The notes under the pieces were generated by a model. That model was not told the DNA's origin, made no database searches, and worked only from the letters and a program-made list of their open reading frames with translations. Shown here one piece after another: positions 44,510 through 54,752 of a stretch of 64,000 nt of DNA. Source of the stretch: Spirochaetaceae bacterium (GTDB taxonomy: Bacteria > Spirochaetota > Spirochaetia > Treponematales > Breznakiellaceae); assembly GCA_031278215.1 (NCBI GenBank), contig JAITKV010000048.1, forward strand, positions 1 to 64,000, in the 5' to 3' direction. Each line of letters begins with the position of its first letter. Within the stretch, counting starts at the first letter, position 1. A program made the position numbers and the translations under genes.

Positions 44510-45823
44510 TTAGCAGTTTGGGCTGCTTAACCGTGCCGCGGTTTGTTCATTGCTCCGTACCAAGCGCCTGGCCAGAAGTTTTGAAAGAAATATACCATAA
44601 TGGGGGTATTCCCGAATTACGGAGACAAATGCCTTTTGGGTAAGAAGGATAAGTTTTCCCGAACTGGTTGCCTTGATGGTGGCGGACCGGCGCTGGTTAA
44701 GGAGGAAGGACATCTCTCCCAAAAAAATATCCTGGGGGGAAAGGACTCCCACGGGTTTATCGTTCAAGTACACCTCGTAGGTTCCCGAGGAAATATAGTA
44801 CAGGTAATCGCCGGGCTCCCCCTCCCTTAGCACCGTTTGGCCTTTTTTAATCAGTACGGTCTGTTCCTTGGAAAAGCCTATGGGAATTTCATGTTCCACC
44901 GACATCTCGTGCTTAATGATCAAGGCAACCCGATTTCCCTTGCTGTTGTACTTGATTTCATGGGCAATGCCTGCGGCCATCCGTATGCCCCGGCCATGAA
45001 GGCTGTATTCATCCTGTTTGGCTAATTTGTCCAGGTGGGCCTTTACGTTAAAGCCCTGGCCCTCGTCGTGGATGATAAAAATAGTATGATCCGCCTTGAT
45101 TTCCCACAAAAACGACACCTTTTTAGCCCGGACTGCGGGGTCCTTGCACTTTTCGGCGATTAAATCAACGGGAGAAACCCCCTGTTCCAGGGCCCTGGTT
45201 TTTTCGTCATAAGAAATGCCGCAGCTTCCGTGCTCTATGGCGTTTACGATAAGTTCCGCCAGGGCCAGCTGGAGGTGCATCTTGCGGTCGGGGCTTATAA
45301 GCCCCCGCTGCGCCATAATCGTGGCGCCGATACCGGCAAACAGGGGAACTCCTAAAAGATCGTTTTCGATGGTAAAACTGCCGGAGACTCCGTTTAAAAG
45401 GTTCTTGGTAAATTCCCGCTGAAAGATAAGCTGGTAGTTCTGCTCGATAATCTGGACATTTTTTACCAAGTGGCTGCGGATCCGAAAATTATCCAGCAAG
45501 GTTAGGACATTAATGGTCTTGTACTTTCTAAGAAGATACTCTTCCTTGTGCTTCTTATGGGAAAAAAGACCGATAATTCCGAAGTTAAGGATCCACTTGT
45601 CGTTCTGAATATGATCGACAATCTCGTCTATGTCGATGGCGGGATCCGAAAAATTCATTACCACCAGCTCGGGAAGCGCATAATTTAAAAATTCCAGAAT
45701 CTCTTCTTTTTGGGTTAAAAAAAGAAGATCATAGGTATGGTCAGAGATCTGCCCAAAAGCATATTCCACCCGTTCCTTAATTTCCGGATCCGAGTTGATA
45801 ATACCCATTGTACTCATCATCAC
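44510..45823 (-). CDS. REC-like / HATPase_c / cyclic-nucleotide-binding three-domain protein
   Basis: HATPase motifs LALAELIVNAIEHGS, IFIIHDEGQGFN, LHGRGIRMAAGIAHEIKYNSKGNRVAL; cNMP-binding LIKKGQTVLREGEPGDYLYYISSGTYEVYLNDKPVGVLSPQDIFLGEMSFLLNQRRSATIKA. Confidence 0.83.
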   Translation of the reverse strand: MMMSTMGIINSDPEIKERVEYAFGQISDHTYDLLFLTQKEEILEFLNYALPELVVMNFSDPAIDIDEIVDHIQNDKWILNFGIIGLFSHKKHKEEYLLRKYKTINVLTLLDNFRIRSHLVKNVQIIEQNYQLIFQREFTKNLLNGVSGSFTIENDLLGVPLFAGIGATIMAQRGLISPDRKMHLQLALAELIVNAIEHGSCGISYDEKTRALEQGVSPVDLIAEKCKDPAVRAKKVSFLWEIKADHTIFIIHDEGQGFNVKAHLDKLAKQDEYSLHGRGIRMAAGIAHEIKYNSKGNRVALIIKHEMSVEHEIPIGFSKEQTVLIKKGQTVLREGEPGDYLYYISSGTYEVYLNDKPVGVLSPQDIFLGEMSFLLNQRRSATIKATSSGKLILLTQKAFVSVIREYPHYGIFLSKLLARRLVRSNEQTAARLSSPNC

Positions 45824-45992
45824 CCCCTTACAGGGCTAATTATACGCCATAAACGCGGAGTTTGCCAATAAGTTTGCCAATATATAGAGACACTAAAAAA
45901 CTGAAGTTTTTAAGCGCCTTCCGCTAAAAAAGAGGGGCCGTCCAATACGCACCCGGGTTATTGAACAGTCCCATATTACCCATCGCAAGCTC

Positions 45993-48905
45993 TTAATTAC
46001 CGGCCATTTCGGGCAGGAGTATCAGTTCCACGGGTCCCCGGCTTAACAGTTCCTTTATCCTTGCCCGGACCTGCCCGGCCATGACGGCCCGGTACAGGGC
46101 CGGCCTTTGAGCCAGGCGGGAAAGCGGCGTATCCGCAAGCAGCGTAAAATGAGCCAAACCGTTGGCCACAAAGGAATTATTTTCCATGGACCGTTCAAAG
46201 GCCCGTACCAGCGCCTCTTTTGATCTGGTAAAGGTTTCCTCGTCCAGGGTTTCAACCAGGGAACCAATGCATTCCCGTACCGCCTGCCGTAGTTCCGCTT
46301 CCCGTTTTGGATCGCAGACAAAGTAAACCGCCAGGGACAGCTCTTCCTGGTAGGGGCTAAGGGACGCCCGGGCCGAAATTGAATAGACCCCGCCCAGGGC
46401 TTCCCGAATCTTATCGTTTAAAATAATGTCCAGGTATTCATTTAACACCAGGACGGCGGCGTTGTCTTCTTCGGTCCAGGGTTTGGAGGCAAACCAGCCC
46501 ATGTAAACAAGGCTCCGTTCTTCCCTGCCCCTGCGGATAAACTTTTCGGCCTTTCCGGGCCGCTGGATTTTTGGATCTACCCAGGCGTCCCACGACTGGT
46601 CCCGGGCGGGGATCGAGGCAAGCCAAAGCTCCACCAGGTTCCGCAGTTTTTCCCGGTCCCCCAGGGCGCCGGCAAAAACCAGCGTATAATCCGCAGGATT
46701 AAGGGCCCCGGCAAAGAAGGCTTCCAGTTCGGGAATTTTTATCCCCCCCAGGTCTTCGATTTCCAGGGGCCGGAATAGGGGGTGGTTTTCGCATACGGTA
46801 CGGGCTAATTCCTTAAAAAAGACCGCGTCGGGATTATCCGCCTCCTGAATAAGGCTGGTCCGGTACTGGTCCAACACCAGCGCCAGGCCGGTTTCTGTTA
46901 TCCGAAGCTGGGTATAGTACACGTAGAGCATTTGGAACAGACTTTCCATGTCCTTTACCGTGGCGGAACCATAGAAGCCCCTGGTAAAGGGGCCGGTCCA
47001 GAACGACAGGGACGCCTGCTTATCCGAAAGGAAGCTTATCAACCCGGATCGGGAAAGGGGCCCCAGGCCCGATGCGCTCTGTACTTCCGCCGCCAACTCC
47101 GCAGAAAACCGGGCCCCGGGGGAACCGTCCTGGTTCCAGGGACCGCCGGTAACACCGCCCTTGGCAAGGGCATAGAGGGCAAGCTCGTTATTTTTATTGG
47201 CCGTTTCCAGTAGGATTATCCGCATGCCGTTGCTTAATTCCCAGACATCCGCCCCCGATTCATCCCGGCGCTGCGAAACAATCTTTCCCGGGGCCGGCGT
47301 ATCCTCTACCAGCGCCAGGACCCCGGTCTGTTCCGCCGGGGGCGCCACTTTAGCGGTCCGGCTTTGACGAGCCATGTCATATATGAGTTCCTCGCCGGGA
47401 AGAAGCGGTTTTTCAGCCTCCGGCGCCGCAATAAGGATTAAAAGATCCTCCTGGGCAAAATATTCTTTAACGGCGCCGTTAACCGTCCCTAGGCTGATAA
47501 AGGGAAGCAGGGCCGATACGGCCTTTTTTTCCCACTCCAAATCCAGGACAACCTGGGTGTTAAGAAAATCTTCGGTTAATTGGGTTACATAGATATCCGA
47601 TTCCCGCCGGTCCTTTTCCGACTCCATCTGTTCCAGGCCCGAAAGCAGGGCCGCTTTAGCCTGGTCCAGTTCCGTTTGGGTAAAGCCATAGCGGATAAGC
47701 CGTTCTTTTTCAAGAAGCAGATGCTGCAGGGTGTCCGTGGTTTTACCGTCCTTGGACTGCGCGGCTATAGCATAGAAACGGGAATGTTCACCGTGCCGGA
47801 TAATCCCGTACCCGGCGCCCATAAAGGGGGTCTCTTCCTGGGAAACCGCTTCTTCGCTGCGAAAATCGGTCATTATTTCTATTAAATTGGCCACAAGCTC
47901 TTCCCGGTAGGCCCGGAGGGTCCGCGTTAGACCCTGGGGAGCAAGTTTGTAATAGAGGTAAACCATAGAAACGGGCAGTTCGGGATCGGTAACCACCGCG
48001 GCTCGTAAAGAACCCCTTTGGGGATCCGGCAGTTCGTAGTAGGGCCGGGTAAAGGGGCCCGCCGCCGCGGGAGCGGTAAAATGCGCGGCCAGTTCCTGTT
48101 CCAGGACCGCTCCGTCAAAATCCCCCACCAGAATAACAGCCATGTTATCCGGGCGGTACCAGGTTTGATAAAACTGTTTTAGCTTATCCGGCTGAACGGT
48201 TTGGATAATTTCGGGACGCCCGATGGGCAGCCGGTTGGCATACCGGGATCCATGGAGCACCACGGGCAGAAGCTGCCGCATTACCCGTTCCATGGCCCCG
48301 GATCTGGTACGATTTTCTTCCAATATTATGGCCCGTTCCTTTTCCACATCTTCGGGCTTAAAAGCTACCGTCCATGTCCAGTCATCAAGGATCGCCAGGG
48401 CCCTTTCGGGAATACGCTTGATTCCCCCGGCGTCCCGTTCCACAGGAACTTCGATACCGTAAACTGTTTCGTCATAGGAGGTATAGGCATTTACCTCGGG
48501 GCCAAAGCGCATCCCCAAGGATCGCAGGTAGTTAACCAGTTCCGCTCCGGAAAAACGCCGGGTTCCGCAAAAGGCCAGGTGTTCGACAAAATGGGCCAGA
48601 CCTTGTTCATCATCTTCTTCCAGAACCGACCCGGCGTTAACCGCCAGGGTTAAATAGGCCCGGTCCGCGGGAAGGGAATTTTCCAAGATATAGTACCGCA
48701 GGCCGTTGGGAAGGGTTCCCTGCCGCAGGGCCGCCATCGGCGGAAGCGGATCGCCGGGGGCGCCCAGGCCTCCGTAAAGGGCCCCCGGAAAGGGGGCAAA
48801 AACCGGCGCCGGATCGGGACTAAGAAGGGCTGCGGAAAAAAAGATAAAAACCGGGAGTAAAACCAGCGAAAATTTGGTAAAAAAGCTTTGTTTAATAATT
48901 CTCAT
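45993..48905 (-). CDS. M16-family zinc metallopeptidase
   Basis: Inverted zinc motif HFVEHLAF with downstream Glu region; pitrilysin-like duplication; signal-anchor N-terminus. Confidence 0.9.
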   Translation of the reverse strand: MRIIKQSFFTKFSLVLLPVFIFFSAALLSPDPAPVFAPFPGALYGGLGAPGDPLPPMAALRQGTLPNGLRYYILENSLPADRAYLTLAVNAGSVLEEDDEQGLAHFVEHLAFCGTRRFSGAELVNYLRSLGMRFGPEVNAYTSYDETVYGIEVPVERDAGGIKRIPERALAILDDWTWTVAFKPEDVEKERAIILEENRTRSGAMERVMRQLLPVVLHGSRYANRLPIGRPEIIQTVQPDKLKQFYQTWYRPDNMAVILVGDFDGAVLEQELAAHFTAPAAAGPFTRPYYELPDPQRGSLRAAVVTDPELPVSMVYLYYKLAPQGLTRTLRAYREELVANLIEIMTDFRSEEAVSQEETPFMGAGYGIIRHGEHSRFYAIAAQSKDGKTTDTLQHLLLEKERLIRYGFTQTELDQAKAALLSGLEQMESEKDRRESDIYVTQLTEDFLNTQVVLDLEWEKKAVSALLPFISLGTVNGAVKEYFAQEDLLILIAAPEAEKPLLPGEELIYDMARQSRTAKVAPPAEQTGVLALVEDTPAPGKIVSQRRDESGADVWELSNGMRIILLETANKNNELALYALAKGGVTGGPWNQDGSPGARFSAELAAEVQSASGLGPLSRSGLISFLSDKQASLSFWTGPFTRGFYGSATVKDMESLFQMLYVYYTQLRITETGLALVLDQYRTSLIQEADNPDAVFFKELARTVCENHPLFRPLEIEDLGGIKIPELEAFFAGALNPADYTLVFAGALGDREKLRNLVELWLASIPARDQSWDAWVDPKIQRPGKAEKFIRRGREERSLVYMGWFASKPWTEEDNAAVLVLNEYLDIILNDKIREALGGVYSISARASLSPYQEELSLAVYFVCDPKREAELRQAVRECIGSLVETLDEETFTRSKEALVRAFERSMENNSFVANGLAHFTLLADTPLSRLAQRPALYRAVMAGQVRARIKELLSRGPVELILLPEMAGN

Positions 48906-48961
48906 AAGTATAGTATACTTAAAAATACGCTCTAATGTTATACTGGTGCAGGAGGAAAATA

Positions 48962-49867
48962 ATGAGACTTTTAACCCGGTCTGATTTTGACGGCCTCGCC
49001 TGCGGGGCCCTGTTAGAGTATCTGGGGCTGATTGATGAATATAAATTTGTACATCCAAAAGACATTCAGGACGGATTGGTAGAAGCCACTTCTAACGATA
49101 TTTTGGCGAATATCCCGTACATTAAGGGCTGCAAACTCTGGTTTGACCATCATTATAGCGAAACAGAACGGCTGGGAAAGGACGTGTATTTTGACGGAGT
49201 CTCCCGGCCCGCCCCCAGCTGCGCCCGGGTTATCTACGATTATTACGGCGGGGAAGAAAAGCTGGGCTGCTTTAGTAACATGCTTACATTTGTGGACAAA
49301 ATGGACTCCGGGGACCTAAGCGCCGAAGAAATACTCCACCCCACGGGCTGGATACTTTTGGGCTTTATCATGGATCCCCGGACAGGGCTGGGGCGGTTTA
49401 GGAATTTTGGCATTAGCAACTATGACCTAATGATTATGCTGGCCAAAGCCTGCATTGATAAATCGATTGAAGAAATTTTGGCCATGAAAGATGTTAAGGA
49501 ACGGGTGGACCTTTATATGGAACAAGAAGGGGCCTTCCAAGAAATGATTCAAAAGCATGCCAAAATAGAAGGAAACGCCGTTATGGTGGATCTTCGGGGA
49601 ATGGAGACCATTAACGTGGGGAACCGCTTTATAGTTTACACCCTGTTTCCCAAGCAGAATATTTCTTTGTGGGTCATCGATGGCCGGAATAAACAAAATG
49701 CCGTTATTACCGTGGGCTACAGTATTATCAACCGCAGTTCCACCGTTAATGTGGGAAGCCTTCTGCTTAAATATGGCGGCGGCGGTCATGTTCAGGTAGG
49801 TACATGCCAGGTGGAATATGATACCGCAGACAGGATCCTAAAAGAAATTATCGCCGCGGTAAAGTGA
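48962..49867 (+). CDS. DHH-family phosphoesterase
   Basis: TRSDFDGLACGALL, LWFDHHYSE, C-terminal YGGGGHVQVGTCQV. Confidence 0.85.
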   Translation: MRLLTRSDFDGLACGALLEYLGLIDEYKFVHPKDIQDGLVEATSNDILANIPYIKGCKLWFDHHYSETERLGKDVYFDGVSRPAPSCARVIYDYYGGEEKLGCFSNMLTFVDKMDSGDLSAEEILHPTGWILLGFIMDPRTGLGRFRNFGISNYDLMIMLAKACIDKSIEEILAMKDVKERVDLYMEQEGAFQEMIQKHAKIEGNAVMVDLRGMETINVGNRFIVYTLFPKQNISLWVIDGRNKQNAVITVGYSIINRSSTVNVGSLLLKYGGGGHVQVGTCQVEYDTADRILKEIIAAVK

Positions 49868-49880
49868 GCCCCTGCAGGCC

Positions 49881-52800
49881 TTAGCCGCCTTCTTCCTGTT
49901 GTACCGGAGGCGGCGCAGCCTCCTGCGGGGGCGCAGCTTCCGGGGACGGCGCAACATCCGGCGGAGGCGGCGCAGCGTCCGGCGGGGACATGGCCTCCGG
50001 GGGCGGCGCAGCGTCCGGCGGCGCAGCCTCCTGCGGGGGCGGGGCCTCCGGGGACGGCGCAACGTCCGGGGACGGCGCAGCTTCCTCCGGGGGCGGGGCT
50101 TCCGGGGGCGGCGCAGCGTCCGGCGGCGCAGCTTCCGGGGGTGGCGCAACGTCTGGGGGTGGCGCAACGTCCGGGGACGGCGCAGCTTCCGGGGGCGGCG
50201 TAGCGTCCGGCAGGGACATGGCCTCCGGGGGCGGCGCAACATCCGGCGGGGGCGGCGCAGCTTCCTGCGGGGACATGGCCTCCGGGGGCGGCGCAGCGTC
50301 CGGCGGGGACGGCGCAGCTTCCTGCGGGGGCGGGGCTTCCGGGGGCGGCGCTTCCGGCGGGGACGGCGCAACATCCGGCGGGGGCGGGGCTTCCGGGGGC
50401 GGCGCAGCTTCCTGCGGCGCAGCTTCCGGGGGTGGCGCAACATCCGGCGGGGGCGGCGCAGCGTCCGGCGGGGGCGGGGCTTCCGGGGGCGGCGCAACAT
50501 CCGGCGGCGGGGCAACTGTGGACGCGGGGCTTTTCTTTTTTTTCTTCCCCTTCAAATTTTTAGCCGCCCAGGCGCTTAAGATGGTTTTAAGTCCCTGGTC
50601 GGTAAGTTTTAAGGTCTTCCCGCAATCCGGACAGGTAAGGCGGCCCGACTCGTCCAGGGCTTCCTTGCGGCAGCCAACGCAGTAGGTTTTGCCGCAATCC
50701 GGGCAGGTTCCGGCGGGCATGTCGTCCGGGGGCATGGCATAGAGCCGCAGGGGGGGCGACGGCGGAGGATTCCGTTCCACCATCCATTCTCTCCCACAAG
50801 AGGCGCAGTGTATGGTACGGTACAGGGCTTCTTCCATCCACGCTTCAAGCTGATCCCGGCCCGCGGCGGCTTCTTCGCCAAGGTCCAATTCATCCAGATG
50901 GATTAGAATTGTCTTTACCTCGTCCCAGCGGCGGCCAAAGGCATAGGTCCAACCCAGCTGAAGCAGGGACGGAACATGATCGGGATCAATGCTTAGGGCC
51001 GCCCGGACGGCGGCTTCGGCTCGTGTATACTCCCCCTTTTTAACCGCGACAAACGCAATTAGTTCCAGCATCTCGGGGTTTGATTCGGGAGAAAAATCGC
51101 GGTCCCCCGCGGTAAGTACCAGGTCCGCTTCGCCGTACCGGCCCAACTCGATTAAACAAGAGGCCCTGTTATAGCGGTACTGCAGGTTGCCGGGGGCCGC
51201 CGCAAGGGCCCGGCGGTAATACGGATCCGCTTCTTCAAAACGGCGGGAACGGACCAAAAGATTCCCGGCGCAGTTCGCCAGGATCCCTTCGGGATCTTCT
51301 TTCGGGGTCGATTCCAATACTTTTAAGGCCCGGTCTTCATGGTTCTTCAGGTAGAGCGAAACCGCCCGGTTTACCCGGACCGCGGGGACCTCTCCCAGGA
51401 TAGCGGCGGCGGTGTCAAGATACGCGGCGGCCTTATCCACGTCGCCCCGGCTTAGGGCCACATGGGCGGCAAAATTGCGGATCCATCCAAAGGTTTCCGG
51501 ATCATCGTCTTCTTTAAACGCCAAAATTGTTTCCAGTTCCGGCTCCAGGGCGGGGTCCCCGGGATCCTGACTAAGAAGAAAGCGGTTTTCCAGCAGCCGG
51601 AAACGGAAGAGGGGATAGTCCGGGGCGTACTTTACCGCCCGTTCCAGCAGGGGCAGCGCCTCTTTGCGTTTTCCGTCCCGGATTAAAAGGAGCCCTTGAA
51701 GAAAATACAGCGCCGGATCCGGCGTTCCCCGCTTTTCTTTGCGGAGTTCCTCGGCCTGCGCCAGTTTTTCCCCGGCGCTTTTCCAATCTTCTATGCCAAA
51801 GGCCCATTTGCCGGTAAGGGCGCAGGCTTCCCAGTCGGATTCACCCAGAAGGCGGAACTTTGGAACCAGGAGCCCCAATTCTTCGTACCGGGTATCGGCC
51901 AAAAAAATCCGGCCCGCCTTAAGGTAGCGGTTTAGAGCCTTGCCGGTCTCTCCCAAAAGCTCATAGACCGCGGCGGCGTTTTTTGCAGTTAGGCCGTTCT
52001 TGTCGTCAAGGTCAAAGGCCCTGTCGTAGACCGCCGCGGCTTTCCGGTATTCCCCGGTGTTAAAGTACCCGTGACCCAGCAGATTAAGCAGCGCCGGAGG
52101 ATCGGCGAAGGTTCCGTAAAGAACGGCATCGTTACCGGTTCCGCCGGCCATATCGCCGCACAGTTCCTCCAGCCACCGGATCAGGTCCCGGTACCGCCCC
52201 CGGGAATACAGGAAGGCCGCTTTCATACTGTGCCCTTCCCGGATCTGTTCCTCGCCCGCCTCTTTCGTGGCAAGGAGGGTCTCGATATACTCTTCCACTT
52301 CGTCCCACAATTCCAGGGCCATGGCAAGTTTTATTCCCAGCAGCAGTTCCCGGGGTTTTTTGAACGCCGGCTCCGCATCCCCGGAATACAGGGCCGCCAG
52401 CATTACCGCGTCCTTTGCCCCGGCCAGTTCGGCGGACAAGGCCTGCGCCAGGGCCTCCCGCCCTTCCCAAGCCTTCCGGAGTTGTACCAATGCGGGGTTT
52501 ACCTGTCCCAGGGCGGTAAAAGTTTCTGCCAGCCGGATGCGGTTTCCGGGGGCCGCGGAATTTTCCAGGGTACTGTAACGCCTTCCCGTTTCCCCGATCC
52601 GGGAATCAAGGCTAAACGAAAGAAGCTCCGCGTGGGCGGTAAAATCCCGGGAAACAGCCGGGACCGTGCCGTCCTCCGGGAGACCGGGTTCCGATTCGGA
52701 GTTTTGCTCTTCATAACTGGCGCCGGCAAAGCCAATGCGCCCTTCGGAAATGGAAGCATCGTTCCAGCTTCCCGCCCATTGTCCGTTAACCGCCACAAGG

Positions 52801-53305
52801 ATCCTGCTGCCGTAGGCTGCAATTTCCAAATCAAATTCCAGCGGTTCCCGGGAAGCAAGAATGCCCGGCGCTTCGGTCCAGCCCGCCAGGGCCAGGGGGG
52901 TGTTGTTTCGGACCAGATCCAGCCGAAAGTAACCCCGGTTTGACACCAGAACCATATAATAGGTTCTATCGTCCACCATGCGAAAAATAAAGCCCGCCGC
53001 GGCATAAGCCCCCCGGGGGTCAAGCCGGATCCGGCCCTTTATGTTCAAGTCCCGGTACCTAAAAATCATGTCTTCGGTCCAGGCGATACAGTTGGTTTTC
53101 TTAATCCCCAGGCACAGGGCGTTATTATACAGATAGGCATGATACAAATTTTCTGATGTAATGGAAAAACGGACACGGAACGTCTTACGAAAGATGTCTT
53201 CCCGGGTAAAATCGGCAAGCCATTGTTCTTCGATAATTTTATCCGGATCAATTTCCTGATTTTTAGGCGCGCCAAAGCCGAAGATTTTTTTCCAGAAATT
53301 GAACA
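49881..53305 (-). CDS. Large TPR protein with zinc-ribbon and Pro/Ala/Glu/Asp repeat C-terminus
   Basis: Repeated TPR-like helices; CASCGREW...CPDCGKTYCVGCRKE...CPDCGKTL; then (PPPEA/PPPDVA)n; start at MFNFWKKIFGFG preferred. Confidence 0.82.
49905..50520 (-). repeat. ~600-bp degenerate tandem repeat encoding PPPEAAPPPDVA-type units
   Basis: 15-21 bp GC-rich units (e.g. GGCGCAGCxTCCGGGGGC on + strand) repeated dozens of times. Confidence 0.93.
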
Positions 53306-53348
53306 TAGGATTACTGTACCCTAAAAGGGCGGGCAAGTCGAGGTTAAT

Positions 53349-54752
53349 ATGGACATGGAAACGGTAAAAGGGGCTATAAAGCAGGTTATAAAAAACACCG
53401 GGGCGAATTTTCTTGCGCTGACGGCGGCGCTGTCGCGCGTGCTGCGGAGCCTTCCGGGCCGGATAAGGCCGCCCAAGGCCCTGCCGGAACCGGTAAAAGA
53501 ATTCTTTGGCCGGATCCGCAAAATTTCCGCCGACAAGGCGCTGTGGATATGGGCGGTGGTAATACTGGGAGGGGGGCTGCTTTTTAGGCTTATCAACGGG
53601 AATCTGCTGGGGACGCACACGACCCTGGTTTTTGCCCAATGGTGGGAAGATGAACTGGGCAACCAGGCCTTAGTAAACCTGGCCGCGGAATTCGAGGCGC
53701 AAAATCCGGGGATCACCGTTAAGCTTGAAAAGATGACATGGCCGGAAATACGGGCGCTGTTTGAAGTCGCGGAGGACGCTAAAAAAAAGAAGCCCGATAT
53801 ATTCAGCGTTGATCCCTACGCCGTTTCGGACCTGGAAGCGTATATCCAGCCGGCGGACTCCCCAATCGGCGGGGTGCAGCCGGTGGTTTCGTTTATTAAC
53901 GTTCTCTTCTATAATATTGATCTATTCAAGACCGTGGGCTTTGATCGGCCCCCGAAAAATCAGACCGAATTCCTTTCTTATGTACGGCGGATAGGCCAGG
54001 AAAACGGCGGTGTATACGGAGCGGGCCTGGCCCTGGGGGATAATAATCCCCACAGCGTAAACCGCCACTTTTTATCCTGGATATGGTCGGCCCTGGGAAA
54101 CCCCAGCGCCGAATCGTTTAGCTTTAATTCCCCGCAGGTAATTTCGGTATTAAACTTTCTTAACCAGCTTAAGCAGAATCTGTATTCCGACCCTTTTTCC
54201 CTGACGGAAGAAGAACTGGTCAATGCCTTTCGGGAAGGCAAAGTGGGCATGATGATAGGTCCGGTGGCAAATATCCGGGATCTAAAAACAACCATGACCA
54301 AGGCTTTTGGGATTACTACCATACCGGGGATTGAATCCTATGTACGAAAGCCGGTTTTTCCCCTTACCGTATGGTACGCCGGCGTTAACCAGCAGAGCGA
54401 ACACCGGGAAGAGGCCTTGAGTTTTCTTTCCTTCTTACAGGAAAAGGACGGCATCATTGCCGCCGAAGCCTATGCGGTGCCGGGAAACGGCCGCCGTAAT
54501 CCGGATCTTTCAAAGGGCGATCTCCTCTATGCAAAGGCCTTTGACATGTACGAAGCCGGCGAAATAGTCCGGGAGCTCTACGATCCCAAAGAAGCGGCGG
54601 AATTAAACAGCCTTATTCTTAGGCAAATTAAACTGATGTTTCTGGACGCCCTAACACCGGAACAATGCGCCGAAGCCATACAGCGGGACTGGGAAAAGAT
54701 CGCCGAAAACACAGCTTCCCAGGATCGACCGGGCCATGCGAGCGCTGATTAG
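53349..54752 (+). CDS. Family-1 extracellular solute-binding-like protein with N-terminal membrane anchor
   Basis: ~70-aa basic N-terminus then TM ALWIWAVVILGGGLLFRLI, then SBP_bac_1-like QWWEDELGNQALVNLAAEFEAQNPGITVKLEKMTWPE. Confidence 0.8.
   Translation: MDMETVKGAIKQVIKNTGANFLALTAALSRVLRSLPGRIRPPKALPEPVKEFFGRIRKISADKALWIWAVVILGGGLLFRLINGNLLGTHTTLVFAQWWEDELGNQALVNLAAEFEAQNPGITVKLEKMTWPEIRALFEVAEDAKKKKPDIFSVDPYAVSDLEAYIQPADSPIGGVQPVVSFINVLFYNIDLFKTVGFDRPPKNQTEFLSYVRRIGQENGGVYGAGLALGDNNPHSVNRHFLSWIWSALGNPSAESFSFNSPQVISVLNFLNQLKQNLYSDPFSLTEEELVNAFREGKVGMMIGPVANIRDLKTTMTKAFGITTIPGIESYVRKPVFPLTVWYAGVNQQSEHREEALSFLSFLQEKDGIIAAEAYAVPGNGRRNPDLSKGDLLYAKAFDMYEAGEIVRELYDPKEAAELNSLILRQIKLMFLDALTPEQCAEAIQRDWEKIAENTASQDRPGHASAD

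Noticed and set aside
49838-50515. 225-aa Arg/Pro-rich minus-strand ORF
   Set aside because: Out-of-frame reading of the same repeat tract; basic composition is a repeat artefact.
49899-50685. Arg/Gly-rich and Gly/Ala-rich plus-strand ORFs over the repeat tract
   Set aside because: By-product of a stop-free tandem repeat; the minus-strand TPR protein frame is the one continuous with recognisable domains.
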